A stretch of DNA of 64,000 nucleotides, from positions 55,911,049-55,975,048 of the forward strand of contig CM033711.1 in assembly GCA_019671005.1 (NCBI GenBank), in the 5' to 3' direction. Both the position numbers and the translations under genes were made by a program. The notes below the pieces were generated by a model. It was not told the origin of the DNA and did not search any database. It saw only the letters and a list, made by a program, of their open reading frames with translations. Positions 46,820 through 58,169 of this stretch are shown piece by piece; positions within the stretch are counted from its first letter, which is position 1, and the number at the start of each line of letters is the position of its first letter. Source of the DNA: Hibiscus mutabilis. Its lineage: Eukaryota > Streptophyta > Magnoliopsida > Malvales > Malvaceae.

Positions 46820-46974
46820 ATCCGATTTTAAATCCTAAATCAAACTCGAATCTCTAACCCGTCCCATCAGACCGTCTAATCAGCCTATTAACCTCTAATT
46901 AGACTCCCTCCCCCACTTAGGAAATTTTGTCCTTGAAATTTTACCTGAAGGAAACAAATGTGAAAATTGTTTCA

Positions 46975-48335
46975 GCATGTCTACCTTGCTCTCCCACATG
47001 GCCTCCTCAACTCCCCGATCGCCACAACACCTTCACAAGTTCAATCTTCTTGCCACGAAGAACTTTGCTACCAGAATCAAGTATCTCTACCGATTCCTCA
47101 TCATAGGACAAATATGGTTGCAACTCAATATCCTCCACTAGCATGACATGCAAATGATCCACCGATATTTCCGCAACATCGATACATGAAACACATCATG
47201 AATCTTCTCCAACCCAGAAGGTAACCTCAAACGATAAGCAACAGTACCAATTTGCTCCACAACCTCATACGGTCCAATAAACCTCAGACTAAGCTTACCC
47301 TTACATCCGAACTGCATCACCTTCTTCCAAGGTGACACCTTCACGAACACGTGATCACCAATCGCATATTCAATCTCCCTACGCTTCAAATCTGCGTAGG
47401 ATTTCTGATGATCCAAAGCCGCTTTCAAGCGATCAAAAATGAGCTTCACTTTCTCATTTGTATCCTTTAACACATCCGGCAAAAAACATACTTTTCCCCT
47501 GCTTTAGCCAAACACAAAGGCGTACGACACTTCCTACCATAAAAGGCTTCGCATTGTGCCATTTGTATACTAGCTTGATAACTGTTATTATAGGCAAACT
47601 CCACCAAAGGCAACTGTTTTTCCCAGGTTCCTTGGAACTCAATAATATAACACCTTAACATATCCTCCAAGACTTGGATCACACGTTTAGAGTAACCATC
47701 TGTCTGAGGATGATACGAAGTACTGAAATTCAACCATGTACCCAACGCTCGATGTAAACACTCCCAAAATCTCGCTGTAAATTATGGATCTCTATCCGAA
47801 ACTATGGACTTAGGCACACCATGAAAATGCACAATCTCAGGGATATACAAATCCGCCAACTTATGCAAAGTATACGTCGTATGCACAAGCATAAAATATG
47901 CACACTTCATAAATCGATCAACAATCACCCAAATGGAATTCTTTTTAATGGGCGTTAACAGCAACCCAAACACAAAATCCATGGTGATTCTTTCCCATTT
48001 CCATTCTGGTATCCCCAATGATTGCAATAACCCAGAAAGAAACTGATGCTCAGCCTTAACACACTGACATACCAGCATCTAGCTACAAAATCAACCACAT
48101 CTTTCTTTAAACCAACGCAAAAGTACTCTCCTTTCAAACCTTGATACATCTTTCTACTACCGAGATGCATAGCAAAAGGGCTAGCATGTGCCTCAGTCAA
48201 GATAATACGCCTCAACTCATCATCATTAGGAACCACTATCCGGCCTTTAAAACACAACACTCTATCATCATTAAAATGAAAATCTGTCGGATTCTCATCT
48301 ATGATATCCCTAACATGCGATAGCAAGGCATCATC
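46975..48335 (-). pseudogene. integrase with chromodomain-like tail, element G
   Basis: On the minus strand: EAHASPFAMHLGSRKMYQGL (His pair of the zinc site), then the Cys pair in a broken frame. The core follows with D in ITMDFVFGLL, D in SIVSDRDP and, at the Glu position, TDGYSKRVIQV, where the catalytic Glu is Lys. Next are LEDMLRCYIIEFQGTWEKQL and YNNSYQASIQMAQCEAFYGR with no insert at the place where T has its 68-bp segment. The C-terminal barrel is FVKVSPWKKVMQFG and RFIGPYEVVEQIGTVAY. The tail VEDIELQPYLSYDEESVEIL and LRGKKIELVKVLW is the chromodomain-like region. Stops at about 47780 and shifts near 47140 and 47480. Confidence 0.87.
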
Positions 48336-49030
48336 ATAAGGTTGCTTTTCTTTAATCAACTGTGACAAAGATGGCTTTACTTGCAACTCGGCCAATAAAC
48401 GTCCATCACACGTTACACTCAACCGTGCAAACATCGCCCTCAACTCCACCACAACCTTCCTGCTCAAAGCATTAGCCACAACATTAGCCTTTCCCGAATG
48501 ATACTCAATCGTCAAATCATAATCCTTAAGCAACTCCAACCATCTACGTTGCCTAAGATTCAAATCCTTTTGAGTCAACAAATATTTCAAACTCTTATGA
48601 TCTGTGTATACAGCACACTTCTCACCATAAAGATAATGCCTTCAAATTTTTAATGCAAACACCACTACGGCAAGCTCAAGATCATGGGTAGGATAATTGC
48701 GCTCGTGCACTTCAACTGTCTAGGTGCATAAGCCACAACTCTTCCTTATTGCATCAACACACAACTCAAACATACATATGATGCATCACTATAAACAACA
48801 AACTCCTTACCAAACTCAGGTTGAATCAAGATAGGAGCTTGTATAAAAGTTTCCTTCAACTTTTCGAAAGCTCATTGTCTATCCTCTAACCACTCAAAAC
48901 AGACATTCTTTTGCAACAACTTGGTTAAAGGAGCAGTGATCTTCGAAAAACCATCCATAAACCTACGGCAATACCCAGCCAATTTATGTGACTTCCAACC
49001 TATCACCGCCTCGATCTTATGTGGATCAAC
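48336..49030 (-). pseudogene. RNase H and RT-RNase H connection, element G
   Basis: The 3' part is clear: MKYLLTQKDLNLRQRRWLEL, LKDYDLTIEYHSGKANVVAN and ALSRKVVVELRAM. The central part (48600-48870) is in broken frames with remnants of the YDASY..GCVLMQ-type and ISYASRQLKPHE-type strands; the catalytic Asp in NVVANALSR is Asn, as in element T. The right part holds the connection domain leading to RT. Confidence 0.75.
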
Positions 49031-49714
49031 TCAAATTCCATCGACTGACACAACATGTCCAAGGAAAACAACCTCCCTAAGCCAAAACTCACATTTGCTC
49101 AACTTGGTATACAACTGATTATTCAACAACGCCTGAAGCACAATCCGCAAATATCTATCACGATCCTCCTCGGTACGAAAGTACACAAGAATATCATCAA
49201 TAAACATGACCAAAAATTGTTCCAAAAACTTATAGAACACCTGATTCATTATATCCATGAACGCAATAGGGGCATTAGTCAAACAAAACAGCATCACCAA
49301 GAACTCCTAATGCTCGTACCTCGTACGAAAAGTAGTCTTAGGCACATCCACCTCCTTTACCTTTAACTGAAAATACCCAGACCTCAAATCAATATTAGAA
49401 AACACCGATGCACCTCTAAACTGATCAAATAAGCCATCAATCCATGGAAAAGGATACTTATTCTTAATCGTCAACTTGTTTAGTTGCCGATAATCAATGC
49501 ACATCCATATCGTGCCATCCTTCTTTTTCACAAACAACACTGGTGTACCCCAAGGTGAAACACTAGGTCTAATAAACCCTCGATCAAGCAACTCCTGAAG
49601 TTGTGTCCTTAACTCCTTCGATGCCATACAATAGAGAGCAATAGACACTAGATATGTATTCGCATACAACTCAATGCCAAACTCAACCTCTCTATTCGGT
49701 GGCAAACACAGCAA
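49031..49714 (-). pseudogene. reverse transcriptase, element G
   Basis: From the right: REVEFGIELYANTYLVSIAL, LLDRGFIRPSVSPWGTPVLF, VKKKDGTIWMCIDYRQLNKL, ASVFSNIDLRSGYFQLKVKE. After a stop at 49307 come VMLFCLTNAPIAFMDIMNQV and the catalytic box VMFIDDILVYF with both aspartates. The thumb is YTKLSKCEFWLREVVFLGHV. The P-F-G-L-T motif is degraded to L-F-C-L-T. Best-preserved RT among the chromoviruses here. Confidence 0.88.
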
Positions 49715-50334
49715 CTCCTCCTAAAAACACCCAGAAACCCACATACCGTACGTATGTCTTGAACACACACCTCCTTATTTCCTGGATTCATAACATAGGC
49801 TAAGAAAGCCTCACAACCAGAATCCATCAAATGACTCACTTCCAAAGTTGAAACAACATTGGACAAGAACTTAGCATTGTCGCCCATGATTACCAACTCG
49901 TAATCATTAGCGAGTTTCAAAAAAACTCGCTAGGTTTCAAAATCAGACACAACTTTATGCTCGATCAACCAATCCATACCCAGGATTACATCAAAACCAT
50001 GAAACAACAACTCTATCAAATCAATGGTAAACACATGACCTTGAATAGTCACAGGACATCTCCTAAACAACCATCTTGTAACCACTATTTCACCAAAATA
50101 ACTAGTTACTTGCATTCCCACATCTAACACCTCAATAGGTATATTAAGCCAATGTGCATGCTCACGCAAGATATATGATTTCGTAGAACCAGAATCAACC
50201 AAAGAAAACAACAACAAAGATTGCAAAGTAAATGTACCTACAATCACATCAGTGTCATTACATCCCTCGTGATATGCGCACACTCTTGTAGGACCACCAC
50301 CTTCAGGTTGGATAGCAACAATATGAGCCGCCAT
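49715..50334 (-). pseudogene. aspartic protease region, element G
   Basis: Active site LLFSLVDSGSTKSYIL with D-S-G intact, then DVGMQVTSYFGEIVVTRWLF and GHVFTIDLIELLFHGFDVIL GMDWL-type ending (two adjacent segments). A stop near 49930 and a shift separate it from the RT. The next segment, KLANDYELVIMGDNAKFLSN, covers the linker. Confidence 0.82.
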
Positions 50335-51540
50335 CCTCGGACCCTCATCCCTATGCTAAAATTATCCTCAGCCATGACCATGACCCCTCTATGGTGCAAC
50401 CGTATGTACCTTGGCCTGTTCACCACCAGCCAACAATGAACAATCACGTATCAAATGATCACTAGACCCATAACTCCAACAAGAGTTAACAACAACAACA
50501 GCATGAGCCTACCCCTTATGAGCCAAACGTGGACAGACTCGCCTCATGTGCTCACACGATCCACATACCCAACAGGTACTAAATGTTGATCTAGCCTGGG
50601 TACCCTGACCATGCGGTTCAAGCCTAGAGCCTCTACCTCGCCTTGATTCTAAATGGTACCTCTTATCACAATGCTTCTTATGTTGACCACCATCGAAAAT
50701 AAAGTTTGCCACTTTCTTGCCCAAGCTAGAACCTCCCACATGAGATGATAAACCCAAGTTCTACTCAATGTCCTTCGCTCGTGTAACCAACACGTTGAAA
50801 TATGTGTAGTCAGAAGCCAACATGTATGTCTTTACATCTTGTACCAATCTGTAGCAGAATCGGTTGCAACGATGCCTCTCATCTGGTATAAGCTTAAGGG
50901 CATAATGGCTCAACCGAATAAACTGAACCTCATATTTAGCCACAAACATACTGCCCTGAACTAAAGCCATAAACTCACGTTTCTTCTCATCCAAGTATCT
51001 AACTCCTAGATATTTTTTCTTAAATACATCTTGGAAAAACTCACAATCCACATCATTGGGTTCTATGCCCGCAGTTACAGTTGTCCACCAACTATACGCG
51101 TCTCCTTGTAATAGAGATACATCACATCCCAATATACGGGCATCATTACACCCTATTTGATCCAAAATCTGAACAGTACTAGCCATCTACACCTTAGATG
51201 CCTCAGGTGCCAACCCATGGTACTCAACTCCTCCCAAACTACAGAGACGTTCCAACGGCAACCTTATTTGCCCAATAACTGGCATAGACACATGCGCTCC
51301 AACAACAATAATCTGAAAAGCTCCAATCATCACCTGTATCATAGGCGCCATATCACCCAACACTGGCCCAACTGGCGTAGGTGGCACTTGCTCTAAATTC
51401 TAAGGTGGAATAGGCAGAGGGGTAGCAACCCTCCAAGAGGTACAACATCCCCCTGGTTTCTCTGTCCAACGGCAACAACAATCATACCAGATCGCAACTC
51501 GGTCCTATCATGCTAAAATATCTAAGGCATAATAATACAC
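50335..51540 (-). pseudogene. gag: gag, element G
   Basis: One minus-strand frame with stops at 51187 and 50761. It contains VQILDQIGCNDARILGCDVS, LLQGDAYSWWTTVTAGIEP, FFQDVFKKKYLGVRYLDEKK, REFMALVQGSMFVAKYEVQF and IRLSHYALKLIPDE, the standard chromovirus capsid series. The nucleocapsid part is basic (KRYHLESRRGRGSRLEPHGQ) and ends in a zinc knuckle, CWVCGSCEHMRRVCP (C-x2-C-x4-H-x4-C). The start codon is not clear. Confidence 0.87.
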
Positions 51541-51764
51541 CAAAATAAAACAATCAGGCCAGCTTTAAGTAAGGATCCAAGACTTCCATTTCAAACCAAA
51601 ACATTTCAGACTGTAGTAATAAGGCAATATGTTCCCAAAACATACCCAACATGGCATAAAGCAACCAACGTGCATATAACAATCACCGTACATAGCAAAC
51701 ATAAAAAATCAACCAATTACAACATTTCAACAATCATAACATCATTCCACTTATCATAAAACCT

Positions 51765-51777
51765 GGCTCTGATACCA
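51765..51777 (-). other. primer-binding site of element G
   Basis: On the minus strand TGGTATCAGAGCC, an exact match to the initiator-Met tRNA site, five bases after the LTR end. Confidence 0.95.
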
Positions 51778-54402
51778 CCAAATGTAACCCTCTTAACCCG
51801 GTCTAGATGCAAGACTAAACCAAACAAACGATATTGGATTTGCTGAAACAAACACATAAAGATTAAAATCGAATTCCTTCTATTTTTTCCCTTTTATCTT
51901 ATCTAGATGTGACATTATAACCTATGGTGTGCATGCTGGCAGGGGGTGAAAACTCAACTTAATCGGGTGTCAAATCGACATCCAATTGCATGCACAATTT
52001 AGGGACTAAATTGTAATTTTGGAAAATTACAAGGACTTCCTATTTTAAGGTTATCGATCCTTAATTAATCAATTTCCATGATCATATATCTAAAATCAAC
52101 CCAAATTGATCATTCAAACTCATATAATTGCATACATATAAACCAAGGACCAAAACGGAAGAATCTCTAAACATAAAGCAGTCCATAACCACCATTACTA
52201 CTATCCGTACCGATACGAGCTCAAGGAGTATCGGTACGCGGGCTACGATAACTAAAAACCAAATTCTAGTAGCTCAAAACTATACCGGTACGACTCTTCG
52301 CGTATCGGTATGCCTTGACAAAATACACTAGGCCGTACCTATTTAGAGCCCTACGTATCAGTATGCCTAGACCTGAAATGTCCACTTTTACTAGTTTTCA
52401 CACTTTCATGGATTCGAACACATTCTAACATGTCACAAACATACACACAAATATTCTTAAGATCAAACCACATCAAAATATCACATAAACAAGATTTAAC
52501 ATGGCATTATACCTCAATTGATAGTCTAAAGGCATGTTTCCCAGATACAAACCATTCAAAGCATGAAACATAAACCCAAAGCATTAACCAAACATATAAG
52601 GCCATTTACAACTCCAAAACAGCATAGTAAACTTGCTCAAACAGGGAGTTTAGCAAAACCCTCCCAAAACAACAATAAACCACATTGTCTTTATTACTAC
52701 TAGTCTAGTTCGAAAGCATACATTTATTAACCGAAGTCCTAGGATTCCTCTCGCTTGCTTGCTACCTCAAATCCCTTTAATTCTCTGCATTGATGGAAAA
52801 AGAGAGTGTAAGCATACTAGGCTTAGTCAGGAGTACTCGAACAACACGCCATCAATGCATTTAAACCATTTTCCAAAACCACGTTGAAAATACCATTTCA
52901 AACATCTTATAAAAAATCATGCCTTGAGAACCATGCACTTAACACTTTCAAAAACCAGCATATTAAACCATATGTAATATGTATCATAGATCAACAGTAA
53001 ATCCCATTGTTAACTCTCAATTTAAGCCTTCCTATGCATAACAACCCATATGCAAAGCTTAAGGAGAAAACATGTATAAACCAACATCATACATAAATAT
53101 CCATCAACATGATACATCAACAATTACATTGGCTTTCAAGTGATTATAAACTAAGCTCCACTTTCAAAAATATTACATCGGATATACTAATTCAACAAGT
53201 ATCCTCTCAACACTTCATACCATCTCAACCGAAATTATGGTACCACTTACAACCCGGGGACACCAAACCCAATCATCTGTTAGATGCATAGCCCACTAAC
53301 AGGAGTTTTCGATACCATATAACCCCTTAACCGTTAGGGTACTTGGATTGAGTATTCGGTACACCGTATACACCCCTCAACATCTATGGAGACTTATTGC
53401 AATACCCCAAATATAAGCTTGGTAGTAAGTTACTATTTCAAATGCAATCTTAGTGGCTTGTATCATTATAATCTAGATTTAATTAAGGTTCTAGGACCAA
53501 ATTGAAAGAAAAAGAAGAAAAGATAGCTATTGTCTAATGGGCTAAACTGAAATAAAAGGAAAAATGGGAGCTTGCATGCTAAGAAAGAAATAGTTTGTGG
53601 TTGTTACACATGTCAATAATAATTTTAAACATGTGGAAATAGGAAAGGGGCTTTCGGCAATGAATAAAAAATGAAGGATTATCCACTTCATCATCTTTAT
53701 TAACCGAGTTACTCAAATCTAGAGAGAGAGGGAGTCTTGAGAGAGCTTGATAATTTTGCTTCATCCTTGATCATTTGTTTTTGTTGTGATTGACTAATCT
53801 AGGGAGGAAGTTGATTACACTCTCCTTATCTTTTAATTTAAGCCTTAAATTGAGTAATTGGTTGTGGATTGTCATGAACCATGTTGATGTTAGAAAGATT
53901 TGAGAATTTAAATTTATCTTATGAAATTCTTGGTCCATGAAGTAGTAATATAGTGGTAAAGTTTGTGAAAAATCATGGGTATGTATGTATGTATATACAC
54001 GTATAAATATAATACTTAAACTATTGGTAGGCTGTAGTTTTATTTTGAAGGCAACAATTGTTTTTCATGGTTAAATTCTCTTTTTGGATGATTTGAACGG
54101 CTTGGAAAGCTTGTTTATATTTATTGATTTTGGTAAAATGGTTACTAATAGATAAAATTGAAAATATGGGATCATAACTTGAATTGAACTATGTTGACTT
54201 TTTTCTTGTAAACTTTGAGGTAGGGATCATTTGATTAGCTTAATCTATTAAAAGACCTTGAATGGAGCCTAAGGGAATTATCTGCTTAATGGTTACTTGA
54301 TTTGTTAATGTTTGAGTGTGATTGTTATATGGTTCTGGGTTTAAGGGACTATTTTTATGTGAATCACTATGCCTTGTAAAAAAAGTTTTATAAGCTAATT
54401 TG

Positions 54403-54900
54403 AGGGGCTATTTTGAGTCATTAAAACTGGGGGACTGTTTGGTAAAGAGTATGGACTATTTTGATGATTCTATGGACTGTTTTGAGTATCTAAAGACAGG
54501 ATACTGTTTTTGTGAAGTATATAAGGATTGTTTTAAAGGTTTAGGGATTGTTTTTAATGTATATATTTATGTTAAGGGCTATTTTGATGTACATTAGTAT
54601 GTATGCAAGTGTATGGACTGTTTTTCTAAGCTTGCTTGAAGAATTGTTTTGAAATGCTAATGGACTATTTTCTAAACTTGTTTAAGGGCCATTTTGATGA
54701 GTTATGGACTGTTTTGACAAAGAAAAACAAGGGAGGGCTGTTCTGTAAAATCAAGGACTGTTTAAGAAGTCAAAAGATGACTAAATTAGTGAAATAAGAT
54801 GTGGAATGAAATGGTAAATTTTTAGGACTGTTTTGTGGAAATAGAGAACTGAAATTAGACTATTTTGAGTGTGTATAATCACATAGAGGATTGTTTGGTG
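54403..54900 (+). repeat. array of ~17 dispersed GGACTGTTTTG-like words
   Basis: Words such as GGGACTGTTTGG, GGACTATTTTGA, GGATTGTTTTA, GGGCTATTTTGA and GGCCATTTTGA recur every 20-45 bp, always in the same orientation, separated by unrelated sequence. A second group lies at about 56145-56490 (for example GGACTGTTTTCAG, GGACTGTTTTGTT). It is not a classical tandem repeat. Confidence 0.85.
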
Positions 54901-54906
54901 TACATA

Positions 54907-54910
<4 letters not shown>

Positions 54911-54940
<30 letters not shown>
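54911..54940. repeat. (TA)n microsatellite
   Basis: TA run inside solo LTR H, with degenerate TATATG repeats on both sides. Confidence 0.92.
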
Positions 54941-54943
<3 letters not shown>

Positions 54944-57900
54944 GAATTGTTGGTATATATATGAACATATATTAGACTGATTTGTATGTATATATGTATG
55001 TGTGAATTGGGTTGTTGGTAAATGAATTGAATATGTTTTAATGACTTGTTATTCTGTTTGAGGTACATATTATGATAAGGAAGAGTATAAGAAATAAGTT
55101 ATTTGAGAGCTAGAAGTGATTATGGATTTAGGTATCCCATAACTTTGGGATATGAGGTGAATGTAGTTTCATTTGTCCTGGGTGACACGACGTCATCTCG
55201 ATCTTTGTTTTTATGATATATTATGTTTAATAATGAGCTTATGCATATGGCTCACATATAGCACAATATGTGATTACATTCATAACATGGCATCTTTGGT
55301 TATGTTTGCATTACATATGCACCTTGTGCCTTGTTATGCTATATTTTGTAATTATAAAGTTATATATGTGGTTATAAAGTTTTGAAGCCAACCTTTGATC
55401 TAAAATGCCATAAGATTTTAATAAAAGAATCCAATCTCAATATTGTAAGCTAATTAATTCTTAAGCCCTAAGGAGCTAAAAGCTCATCTTATGCTATAAG
55501 ATACTAAGAAAAGAAACAAGTAAGTTTACTTGTATCATAAGATACCCCTCCTAACTTCAAAGCATAAAATATTTAAGTTGCCTAAACAATGGAAGTCCTT
55601 GGACACTTTGGCATGGTGCAAAGGTATAATTCAGGACTACGGTCCATGAGCTACGGCTCAAGGGTGACGACCTTATATATGTGATATATTAGCGACAGTA
55701 GGAGGTAACGAGGAGATGGTAAGGAGATTGGTGATAGTTGGATGGATAGAGAAGCTAGGTTTGTTATGCTATAAACTAGCCATTGCTTTGTTCTTTGTGC
55801 TAAGTGAATCATAAACCAATGCTACACATGACCAATGTGATCCAAGGCAAATGACTTTTAAAGAACATAAACTTTGCAAGAAATTTTGATAAGAACTCTA
55901 TTAAGCTTTGATAAGAACTTAAAAAGTCTTGATAAGCCTCCAATAAGACAAGTTATGAACTTTGACAGGCTTGATAAGAAATTCGAAATGACTCAGTTAT
56001 AAAATTTGGAAAAAGTTTCGATTAAGTTTTGAAAGAATAGGGACTTTGGCATGTAATACACTTAATTGCGGGCATGACTTGATTGTCATTAGTTATAAAT
56101 TGTATATATAACTTTCCTATATATGTGTGTGTATACATGAGAATTGGACTATTTTGTGTAAGTATGAGTTTAAAGTGCATTGTTTTGAGGTGTAAAAATA
56201 TGTATGTAAATGTATGGGATTGTTCTAACTGTATAGGAACATATATGGTACTGTTTTGTAATTGTGTACCTAGATAATGAACTGTTTTGCATGTTTTAAG
56301 AACATTAGTGGACTGTTTTCAGCATGTATATGTGTATATATGAAACCGAGACTGTTTTTCATATATGTGAATAATTGTGGACTGTTTTGTTCATATATAT
56401 GTGAGCATATATAATTAGGGTCTGTTTGGACACTTGAGAATGTCATGGGTTGTTTTGTGTTTATATGATTATGTACATGACAAATGGAGTTGTTTTGCAA
56501 GTGTAAGAATGTTTTGGATGAATGTCTATGTATAATAAGTTATTTAAGATAAATTGGCTAAGAGTTATCTATTTGTATGCATGTTATGAAGTAAGAATTT
56601 GTAAGTATGCTGGTAATGAAATTAATAATCTGTATTAATTGTCTTGTAGACAAATCATAAAAACTATATAAAACTATAATTGAAGTGAGTTATCCTAAGA
56701 ACCTTTTGTTTTAAGTTATATGGTATAAAGCGTAGTTCAATAGACATCTTTTGAAGCCTTTGGTTTGATTTATATATATATAGCATTGCTAAGTAAAGAT
56801 ATATGTTTCGAGTTATAATCGAAAAATGGCTAAAAGTCTTTAAAATTCTTTTAGTATTGATTGGATAGAAAGATAAGCTTAATAGAAACCCCTTAGAATC
56901 TATGCAAGTATGATTTAGAATCTACCATCAGATAATGATAAGTTTGCTTTGGTATTACTTGAATGTCAATATGGAACTGAATTGTTTAATCATAAAAGAA
57001 AATTATGATGTATCTGAACACCATCAAAAATTGAATAAACTTGAATTGTTTGACATTGAAAGGTGAAAATGAGATGTAATCCTTATGAATTATGTTTACG
57101 TTCTTAAGTTGTTTGGAGAAAATTTTGTAAACCTCTTGTTCTAGTTTTTTATTTTTGTGTTTTGTTCTGGTAACATATTCGATCCTGGTTTTCTTTCGAA
57201 TCGGGTAGAGGGTGTTACATATTTATAGTGCACTATCAATCTTATGGTTGGCCAACTATATCCGATAACATTTTAAACCACATCACTTGCCAATATAATT
57301 CATTATTAACCATATACCTCACTATTTTTATATACATCAATTCAAAACCATTTCCAGAGCAACAAACCATGCTTTTAAACAAGTATTCCACATACTTACA
57401 TGGATCATTTACCAAATGCATCCATCATTATTATATGATCAAAAATAGTATATAACATACTTAAAATCATGCTTATACAGTAGGTACCATGTAATTCAAA
57501 ACAAGTGCAAAAAATCCATTTCGTAAAAGCATGACCGAGGGAGAAATCACTTTATACTTACTTCTGAGTTTAAACCAGCGTTTCAAGCTAAGTTTAAACT
57601 CCCATAAATCAACTTTAATCCATTTCAAAGCTGAAATCCATGTTCTCACTCACCGATAATGCAAAGCTCTATTCGTCGATGCGAAAACAAGCCTCCAAAG
57701 CCTCTGAAGCTTCACGAACAGCCCTTGGATCACTCTCCCTTGTTTTAATCACATAACAACAGAGGATTAATGCATCATCATGCATTCATAATCCCAGCAA
57801 CACGACACCTCAACTTTGCCTCACAAGCAACCTTCATACGTCTTCTAAAACGACCAATTGGTAAATTAGCTCCTTAAGGATTCAAAGTTTTGACTCTTTT

Positions 57901-58169
57901 ACAAAACACTCACTAAAAACAATTTCCAATCTTTATATTTTGGTCACTATCCCAAAATGTCTGATTTCCAAAATTCATTTTCAAAAATTGACTTTACCAA
58001 ACATGTCCATATATTTATTAATAATTTCTAGCTATTTTTCCAAATATTTTTCTCTCCCAAAAATATTTAATCCGATTTTAAATCCTGAATTCGACTTGAA
58101 TCTCTAACCTGACCCACCGGACCGTCTAATCAGCCTAGAAACCTCTAGACCCAAAACTAAGGCGTTACA

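Larger units (their letters stand above)
42741..46909 (-). repeat. 3' LTR of G (left side)
   Basis: Colinear with 51860-58140 (H removed), starting at 'aaagattaaa' / 'cttttatcttatctaga'. It has an extra 3 x 513-bp tandem array (45281-46819) and also keeps about 750 bp (near 44835-45590) that the right LTR has lost. The boundary with the polypurine tract (GGGGGAGGG on the minus strand, 46909-46917) has lost the TGTAACGCC terminus. Short plus-strand frames at 43676-44448 are LTR sequence. Confidence 0.88.
53398..57219 (+). mobile_element. solo LTR 'H' (3.8 kb)
   Basis: Interrupts the G LTR exactly where the left LTR reads GAGTTATTTACAGTGC. It starts TGCAATACCCC and ends GGGTGTTACA, in chromovirus style, and has TAT on both sides (53395-53397 and 57220-57222). 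No PBS, polypurine tract or coding domain is present inside, so it is a solo LTR left by LTR-LTR recombination, or a non-coding element. Related in reverse to 1050-2600. It contains the GGACTGTTTTG iterons. Confidence 0.8.
42741..58169 (-). mobile_element. Tekay/Del-type chromovirus 'G', minus strand
   Basis: Gag, protease, RT, RNase H, integrase and chromodomain-like tail are read on the minus strand from right to left, between two LTRs of one family. The right LTR begins TGTAACGCC on the minus strand (58169) and ends GGGTTACA (51783), followed by the Met-type PBS. The left LTR has lost its last ~80 bp at 42741. Without solo LTR H the element spans about 11.6 kb. No target-site duplication can be checked because of the left truncation. 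Confidence 0.9.
51783..58169 (-). repeat. 5' LTR of G (right side), split by solo LTR H
   Basis: Minus-strand ends are TGTAACGCC and GGGTTACA. With H removed it is about 2.57 kb, shorter than the left LTR because it has one partial 513-bp unit and a deletion near 57853. It contains the decamer sites at 52206-52367 (for example CCGTACCGATACGAG, AGTATCGGTACGC). A GTGAGT donor-like site on the minus strand near 57651-57657 is shared with the left LTR (44639-44645). Confidence 0.9.

Noticed and set aside
54400..54597. Frame with repeated Asp-Cys-Phe-like peptide units
   Set aside because: The apparent peptide repeats come from the GGACTGTTTTG words. Word spacing is not a multiple of three, so the phase is not kept outside this short frame.
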